Both the position numbers and the translations under genes were made by a program. Source: Roseihalotalea indica (GTDB taxonomy: Bacteria > Bacteroidota > Bacteroidia > Cytophagales > Cyclobacteriaceae). Taken from it: DNA of 64,000 nucleotides. The DNA lies in contig NZ_JAINFL010000012.1 of the NCBI RefSeq assembly GCF_022458895.1, positions 124,001 through 188,000 on the forward strand, in the 5' to 3' direction. The notes beneath the pieces are model-generated. The model was given only the letters and a program-made list of their open reading frames with translations, made no database searches and was not told the origin of the DNA. Positions 59,305 to 64,000 of the stretch are shown here, one piece after another. Each line of letters opens with the position of its first letter. Position 1 is the first letter of the stretch.

Positions 59305-59478
59305 ATGAAAAAAAGTACAAACCTCTTTAATCAGCTTCGGAACTTATGTGATGATCTACTGGATGTTAATGCTATGTCAACCCATAATGCCATGGTTGCC
59401 CAGGAGATGCTGATCAAATACAGACAACAAGCATTACTTACTCAGGCTATGCTATTGTTGCAAAAAAGCCATGATTAA
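59305..59478 (+). CDS. Small protein, 57 aa, unknown
   Basis: An ATG-to-TAA frame encodes 57 residues starting MKKSTNLFNQLRNLCDDLLD, with a helical amphipathic character (NAMVAQEMLIKYRQQALLTQ AM...). An 11-codon frame, starting at 59273, ends with a TGA that overlaps the ATG (ATGA), which suggests translational coupling to a leader peptide. No family is recognised, and chance cannot be excluded. An operator-like palindrome lies upstream. The following gap (59479-59722) has an inverted repeat TACTACCA (59544-59551) / TGGTAGTA (59587-59594). Confidence 0.4.
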   Translation: MKKSTNLFNQLRNLCDDLLDVNAMSTHNAMVAQEMLIKYRQQALLTQAMLLLQKSHD

Positions 59479-59722
59479 CCATATCTCTTACCTCTAGCAT
59501 TTAGGCTTTTCACTACATTAATCTTATCTGCCCCACTGCTACATACTACCAGACACCCATATTGGATTGCTACAGTCAAAAATATTTGGTAGTAAATAAT
59601 ATCTGCACTACGGAGTTTAATAATATCCTTTTTACATCGTATCCCATACATTAGAAGAGGTAGCACATTTTTTTGCAGTAAATATTTTATAATTTGCCGG
59701 TTCTATTCCCACAATTTTTGTT

Positions 59723-60805
59723 ATGGAACCGTCTACCCTCTCAGAATACCGAAATCGTATTGACCAAATTGATGACCAATTGCTCTCGTTGCTTAATGAG
59801 CGAATGAAGGTCGTCAAACAGGTAGGTGAACTGAAGCGTTCTACCAATTCCATTATCTACCGCCCGGAACGGGAAAAAGCCATTCTGGACCGGCTTAAAG
59901 ATCGCAATCAGGGGTTGCTGAACGAGCCGGCTATTGATGCTATCTTCCTGGAAATCTTTGCCGTCAGCCGTAATATTGAACTGCCCGAGCGTATTGCTTA
60001 TCTGGGGCCTAGCGGTAGCTTCTCGCATCAGGCAGCCGAAAGCCGGTTTGGTGCTATGAGTGATTACATGGCTATTGGTTCTATTCAAACCATTTTTGAT
60101 GTCGTAAATTCAGGAATGGCCCGCTTCGGCGTGGTGCCTATCGAGAATAATCAGGAAGGGATGGTGCCTGAAACCGCCGACTGCCTGGCGGAGTATGATG
60201 TGCATATTGTAGCCGAAATTCCGATGTCGGTGCACTTTGCCTTTGCCAGTCAGATTGATCAGCTTTCCCACATTCAGAAAATTTACTCCAAGGATATTGC
60301 TTTCCGGCAGTGCCGAAAGTTTCTGACAGAAGTTCTCAATAAAGACGATGTAGAATTGATCCCGGTAGAATCTACTTCTAAAGCGGCCCGGCTGGCCAAG
60401 CAGGAACCCAACAGCGCGGCTATCTGCTCTAAAATTGCGGCTCAGGAATTTCAACTGCCTATGCTGTTTGAGAATATTGAAGACTCGGCTGATAACCAGA
60501 CTCGCTTCTTCATTATCAGCAAAGATTTTGAGAACCAGCAAAGCAGCGACGATAAGACATCAGTGCTGGTAAAATTACCTCATTCCGACGAGCCGGGGAG
60601 TCTGGCCAATTTTCTGCAGGCTTTCAACCGGGAAAACATAAACATGACCAAGATTGAGAGCCGTCCGGCCAAGCAGGGAAAAAGCTTTAGCTATCAGTTT
60701 TTTATTGATTTTGAAGGGCACTGGAAGGATGAGAACGTGCAGCAGATTGTATCAGAGTATGATAAGGAGATTAAATGGCTGGGAAGTTACGTTCGCCTTT
60801 GTTAA
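59723..60805 (+). CDS. pheA: Bifunctional chorismate mutase / prephenate dehydratase
   Basis: The 360-residue protein has three domains. An AroQ-type chorismate mutase helix bundle spans 1-88 (YRNRIDQIDDQLLSLLNERMKV). Prephenate dehydratase spans about 90-275 (IAYLGPSGSFSHQAAESRFG, IPIENNQEG-like VPIENNQEGMV, and the catalytic Thr in DNQTRFFII). A C-terminal ACT domain spans about 278-355 (LPHSDEPGSLANFLQAFN, KIESRPAKQGKSFSYQFF) and should bind phenylalanine for feedback inhibition. It makes phenylpyruvate from chorismate. It is a single gene, 60 bp upstream of hemH. Confidence 0.96.
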   Translation: MEPSTLSEYRNRIDQIDDQLLSLLNERMKVVKQVGELKRSTNSIIYRPEREKAILDRLKDRNQGLLNEPAIDAIFLEIFAVSRNIELPERIAYLGPSGSFSHQAAESRFGAMSDYMAIGSIQTIFDVVNSGMARFGVVPIENNQEGMVPETADCLAEYDVHIVAEIPMSVHFAFASQIDQLSHIQKIYSKDIAFRQCRKFLTEVLNKDDVELIPVESTSKAARLAKQEPNSAAICSKIAAQEFQLPMLFENIEDSADNQTRFFIISKDFENQQSSDDKTSVLVKLPHSDEPGSLANFLQAFNRENINMTKIESRPAKQGKSFSYQFFIDFEGHWKDENVQQIVSEYDKEIKWLGSYVRLC

Positions 60806-60865
60806 GCTTCTCGAACAAACCGATATAACTTCGCGTTGTATCGTAAAAATTCTACCTCATAGCTC

Positions 60866-61978
60866 ATGAATGCAAAATTAGGAAAAGTAGGAGTGCTGTT
60901 GGTCAATTTAGGTACCCCCAATAGCCCCCGAACGGGAGATGTACGCCGCTATTTACGAGAGTTTTTGATGGATGGGCGGGTAGTAGATTATCCGCTTATT
61001 CCCCGCTGGATGCTGGTAAACCTGATTATTGCCCCTTTTAGGGCACCTAAATCAGCGAAGGAATATCAGAAGTTGTGGGAAGACCGCGGCTCACCTCTGA
61101 AGTTCTACGGTGAAGATGTACGCGATTTGCTACAGGAGTCATTAGGTGAAGAATACATCGTTACCCTGGCTATGCGCTACCAGCAGCCTAGCATCCAAGA
61201 AGGGCTGGACGCGCTTCAGAAAGCAAATGTGCGTCACATTGTTTGTATTCCCCTTTTTCCGCAATACGCATCAGCCACCAGTGGCTCAGTCATTGACAAA
61301 GTGATGGAAATTGTACGCACCTGGCAGGTTATGCCATCCATCAATTTTATTAGTCATTTTCCGGACCACCCGCTGTTTATTGAGGCCCATCTGGACCGGG
61401 CGCGGACGCAGCTAGAAAAACAGGATTTTGATCATGTGCTGTTCAGTTACCACGGGGTGCCCGTGAGCCAGATTATGAAGGGCTCGCAGGATAATTATTG
61501 TCAGGTGGGTACTTGTTGTAACAAATACCATAAGAAGAATCAGTTTTGCTACCGGGCGCAGTGTTTTCAGACCTCGCGAGTGCTGGCGGAAAAACTAGGT
61601 ATTCCGGAAGAGAAATACACCGTTTCTTTCCAGTCAAGGTTAGGACCCGTGCCCTGGATTCGTCCTTACACGGATGAAGTTCTACAGGAATTAGCAGAAA
61701 AAGGAATTAAAAAGGTATTAGCATTCTCGCCAGCGTTTGTCGCTGACTGCCTGGAAACCACCCTGGAAGTGGGAGAAACTTATAAAGAGGATTTTCTGGA
61801 AGCGGGTGGTGAAGTTTGGCAATTGGTAGAAAGCCTCAACGATCATCCATTGTGGGTAGCGTGCCTGAAAGATCTAGTACTACAAAATACTACTTCCGAA
61901 TCATCCTTGGTTTCGGAAAATATTGAAAAAATTCAAACTTCTACAGCCTTTACGGGTTCTACTACTAAAGTATCATAA
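60866..61978 (+). CDS. hemH: Ferrochelatase
   Basis: The 370-residue protein has LLVNLGTPNSPRTGDVRRYL at the start, MRYQQPSIQEGLDAL, LFSYHGVPVSQIM with the conserved catalytic His, VSFQSRLGPVPWIRPYTDEVL and FSPAFVADCLETTLEVGE with the conserved Glu. It inserts Fe(II) into protoporphyrin IX, the last step of protohaem synthesis. A Cys-rich segment (VGTCCNKYHKKNQFCYRAQC) resembles the Cys cluster of some bacterial ferrochelatases and may bind an Fe-S cluster. It is followed by a strong terminator. Length is normal, with a short variable C-terminal tail. Confidence 0.96.
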   Translation: MNAKLGKVGVLLVNLGTPNSPRTGDVRRYLREFLMDGRVVDYPLIPRWMLVNLIIAPFRAPKSAKEYQKLWEDRGSPLKFYGEDVRDLLQESLGEEYIVTLAMRYQQPSIQEGLDALQKANVRHIVCIPLFPQYASATSGSVIDKVMEIVRTWQVMPSINFISHFPDHPLFIEAHLDRARTQLEKQDFDHVLFSYHGVPVSQIMKGSQDNYCQVGTCCNKYHKKNQFCYRAQCFQTSRVLAEKLGIPEEKYTVSFQSRLGPVPWIRPYTDEVLQELAEKGIKKVLAFSPAFVADCLETTLEVGETYKEDFLEAGGEVWQLVESLNDHPLWVACLKDLVLQNTTSESSLVSENIEKIQTSTAFTGSTTKVS

Positions 61979-62000
61979 GAAACCTGTTTGGTTTTTGGTT

Positions 62001-62032
62001 AAAGACACGTAGCGAAGGAGTTACGTGTCTTT
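62001..62032 (+). terminator. Terminator after hemH
   Basis: AAAGACACGTA (62001-62011) and TACGTGTCTTT (62022-62032) are perfect 11-bp inverted repeats with a 10-nt loop, ending in a T run. It lies 22 nt after the hemH stop codon. A possible upstream GTG of the next gene falls inside it and is rejected. Confidence 0.92.
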
Positions 62033-62048
62033 TTCGTATCTTTACCGC

Positions 62049-62354
62049 ATGATTCTATACAACGTTACCGTCAATGTAGAGCACTCGATTGAAAAAGAGT
62101 GGCTGCAATGGATGCGCACCGAACATATTCTGGATATCATCAATACCGGGTTATTTCAAAATGCTAAAATTTTTCGTTTGCTGAATGTGGAACAATCGGA
62201 GGGAACGAGTACGTATGCCATTCAGTATTTTGCCAAAAGCCAAGCCGACTTCAAGCAATATGAACAAGAGCACGCTCCGGCCTTACGGGAGGAGCAACTA
62301 AAACGCTTCGGTAATCGCGCCCTGGCTTTTCGCACCCTAATGGAAGAAGTATAA
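62049..62354 (+). CDS. DUF4286 family protein
   Basis: The 101-residue ferredoxin-fold-like protein has the DUF4286 pattern MILYNVTVNVEHSIEKEWLQWM, TEHILDIINTGLFQNAKIFRLL, GTSTYAIQYFAKSQADFKQY and ALREEQLKRFGNRALAFRTLMEEV. The family is widespread and nearly confined to Bacteroidota; its function is unknown. I chose the ATG at 62049 since an upstream GTG lies in the hemH terminator. It is a single gene, in the strand direction opposite to the GNAT gene. About 140 bp downstream hold only low-complexity words (CAATGAGCAGGGTGCAATG). Confidence 0.9.
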   Translation: MILYNVTVNVEHSIEKEWLQWMRTEHILDIINTGLFQNAKIFRLLNVEQSEGTSTYAIQYFAKSQADFKQYEQEHAPALREEQLKRFGNRALAFRTLMEEV

Positions 62355-62495
62355 AAAATGTACAATGAGCAGGGTGCAATGAGCATTGAACTCTGATATA
62401 CGTCATCCCGAAATTTATAACAGAAGAGATGTTGCTAAACTCAATTGCACTTGTCTGCAAATAGCACTTTTCAGTCCGGTACCAACAGTCCTACT

Positions 62496-62987
62496 CTACA
62501 ATTCATTAATTTGATACTGCTGAATCTGGTCTTTCACCAGGCGGCAGGTAATCCATTCTGTCAACAAAGAAGCACCCAGCGATTTGTAAAACTCAATGGC
62601 AGGAGTGTTCCAGTCCAGCACCTGCCATACTACGCGGTGGGCGTCCTCTTCTTTGGCTTTTAGCACGATACGATCCAGCAACTTTTTCCCAATGCCTTGC
62701 CCCCGGTACGATTCCGTCACGATCAAATCCTCCAGGTAAATGCATTTGCCCTTCCAGGTAGAGTAGCTGTAAAAGTATAGCGCCAGTCCCACCACTTTTT
62801 TCTGCTCATTATCTTCCGCCACAAAAAATTCAAAGACTGGTTTCTTACCAAAAGCATCCTGCTCCAGTTCTTCCAGAGTAACCTCAACCTCTTTGGGTGC
62901 CCGCTCAAAAATGGCCAGTTCCTGAATTAATGCTAACGCCTGAGGCAAATCTTCTTTGATTCCGTCGCGAATGGTAATGGTGGGCAT
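62496..62987 (-). CDS. GNAT-family N-acetyltransferase (SSAT-like)
   Basis: The 163-residue protein has the acetyl-CoA-binding segment ESYRGQGIGKKLLDRIV, the preceding IYLEDLIVTE strand and the WQVLDWNTPAIEFYKSLGA pattern. Together with YFYSYSTWKGK they point to the spermidine/spermine (diamine or thialysine) acetyltransferase subgroup. It would acetylate a small amine with acetyl-CoA in the cytosol. It lies 62 bp downstream of the oligopeptidase gene on the same strand and may share its transcript. Family call is firm; substrate is inferred by similarity. Confidence 0.92.
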   Translation of the reverse strand: MPTITIRDGIKEDLPQALALIQELAIFERAPKEVEVTLEELEQDAFGKKPVFEFFVAEDNEQKKVVGLALYFYSYSTWKGKCIYLEDLIVTESYRGQGIGKKLLDRIVLKAKEEDAHRVVWQVLDWNTPAIEFYKSLGASLLTEWITCRLVKDQIQQYQINEL

Positions 62988-63049
62988 AATAAGGTTTACT
63001 GATTTTGTAGTGAAATATAACAGTTAGTGTATAATGAAATGAGGAAGGA

Positions 63050-64000
63050 TTACCGCGCGTGCTCGGGCATGACGCCCATGTTGTAAAAGGTAAAGGCGAA
63101 TTTATCCGTCCACTCTTCAATCTGCTTAGATGTGGGTTTTCCGGCTCCGTGTCCGGCTTTGGTCTCAATGCGGATGAGCACGGGGTTTTCTCCAGCTTGC
63201 TTCTCCTGTAGAGTAGCGGCAAACTTAAATGAGTGGGCGGGCACCACCCGGTCGTCATGGTCGGCGGTAGTAACCATCGTGGCGGGGTATTTTGCCCCTT
63301 CTTCCAGATTGTGCAGCGGGGAGTAACCGTACAGATACTCAAACATAGCCTGGCTGCTGTCGGCAATGCCATAATCAGGCGCCCAACCTGCCCCCGCAGT
63401 AAACTGATGGTAGCGTAGCATATCCATCACGCCCACGGCTGGTAAAGCCACCTGGCATAAGTCCGGGCGTTGGGTCATGGTAGCCCCAACGAGTAACCCA
63501 CCGTTAGAGCCGCCAGCAATGGCTAGTTTCTCGGCTGAGGTGTACTGGTTTTCCTGTAGGTATTCTCCTGCGGCAATAAAATCGTCAAAAACATTCTGTT
63601 TGTTCATTTGCATGCCAGCCTCGTGCCAGGTTTCACCGTATTCGCCACCACCGCGCAGGTTGGGCATGGCAAACACTCCGCCGTTTTCCAGCCAGTACAG
63701 ATGGGCAATGCTAAAGCTGGGCGTCAGGCTGATATTAAAGCCTCCGTACCCGTATAGATAGGCCGGGTTTTGCCCGTCCATCTCCAGACCTTTGCGATGA
63801 ACAATAAACATCGGGACTTTTGTGCCGTCTTTGCTGCTGTAAAATACCTGCTTGGTTTCGTAATCGTCCGAGTTAATATCTAGCTGGGGTTCTTTAAAAA
63901 TACTTGAGGTACCGGAGGCTACGTCATACGCAAAAATAGTGGTGGGGTAGGTAAATGAGGTAAAAGCGTAGAATAGCGTATCCTGATCCATCTCCCCCTG
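63050..64000 (-). CDS. Prolyl oligopeptidase (S9), catalytic domain; N-terminus cut by window edge
   Basis: The frame is open to the right edge (317 residues seen). It covers the end of the propeller ([18 protein letters not shown]) and the alpha/beta-hydrolase domain: [29 protein letters not shown], the nucleophile Ser in [11 protein letters not shown], the catalytic Asp in [13 protein letters not shown] and His in [11 protein letters not shown]. It cleaves short peptides after proline. Any signal peptide lies outside. It is followed by the GNAT gene. Confidence 0.95.
   Translation of the reverse strand, partial: QGEMDQDTLFYAFTSFTYPTTIFAYDVASGTSSIFKEPQLDINSDDYETKQVFYSSKDGTKVPMFIVHRKGLEMDGQNPAYLYGYGGFNISLTPSFSIAHLYWLENGGVFAMPNLRGGGEYGETWHEAGMQMNKQNVFDDFIAAGEYLQENQYTSAEKLAIAGGSNGGLLVGATMTQRPDLCQVALPAVGVMDMLRYHQFTAGAGWAPDYGIADSSQAMFEYLYGYSPLHNLEEGAKYPATMVTTADHDDRVVPAHSFKFAATLQEKQAGENPVLIRIETKAGHGAGKPTSKQIEEWTDKFAFTFYNMGVMPEHAR

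Noticed and set aside
59479..59722. T-box or phenylalanine attenuator before pheA
   Set aside because: There is an inverted repeat but no T-box motif, no Phe-codon-rich leader and no terminator/antiterminator pair.

Overview
This window looks like chromosome of a Bacteroidota bacterium, most likely Cytophagales (marine or soil). The signs are a SusC/SusD pair, CRTAC1-type FG-GAP lipoproteins, an uppS-bamA-ompH-ompH cluster, DUF4286, DUF3347, HYC_CC_PP and 'four helix bundle' (S23) proteins, and few recognisable Shine-Dalgarno sites. I cannot name a genus. No rRNA, tRNA, phage, transposase or CRISPR locus is visible.

Layout, left to right. 1-5.4 kb: a truncated TonB-dependent receptor, a sensor kinase, a DUF5009 membrane acyltransferase and a DNA-binding-like HU/DUF4469 protein. 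5.4-18.7 kb, all leftward: a glycan- or organic-matter-uptake block (SusC, SusD, a secreted orphan, a 1188-aa CRTAC1/UnbV lipoprotein and a haem-c FG-GAP lipoprotein) with an MFS transporter upstream. 19-24.5 kb: outer-membrane biogenesis (uppS, bamA, two ompH/skp copies) and rnhB. 24.6-36.2 kb: a compact leftward copper/heavy-metal efflux operon (HYC_CC_PP, CusA-type RND pump, S23 gene, TolC-type outer-membrane protein, YraQ/ArsP-like permease, TlpA thioredoxin, beta-propeller lipoprotein, CusB-type adaptor, DUF3347 lipoprotein). 36.5-41.5 kb: a GH113-like hydrolase, a MscS channel, an orphan coiled-coil protein, DUF3124 and MarC. 41.7-48.8 kb: a rightward three-gene ion-transport module headed by a 1685-aa SLC12-type transporter fused to an AAA-like ATPase. 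48.9-49.5 kb: a copper chaperone and a Csp copper-storage protein. 49.6-64 kb: housekeeping genes (SNF2 helicase, lolC/E-type permease, rbfA, rpiB, tatC, glyA, pheA, hemH, DUF4286, GNAT, prolyl oligopeptidase).

Three things stand out. (1) The S23/four-helix-bundle gene inside the metal operon is flanked by two arrays of degenerate 36-bp repeats in inverted orientation (31241-31368 and 31835-31940). The whole cassette sits between the cusA stop codon and the mature part of tolC, and one array encodes the hydrophobic leader of TolC. I know of no described element of this kind. (2) The SLC12 transporter is joined through about 640 helical residues to a Walker A/B ATPase with a winged-helix-like tail, and is translationally coupled to a MscS-like protein and followed by a CPA antiporter. 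(3) A family of word-like repeats (strings such as CAATCAGCAATTTAGCAATT and TTGAACTTTGAACTAA) recurs in at least four intergenic gaps, each directly after the stop codon of a leftward gene.

Functional calls come from motifs and family knowledge read from the sequence. No database search or structure prediction was run.
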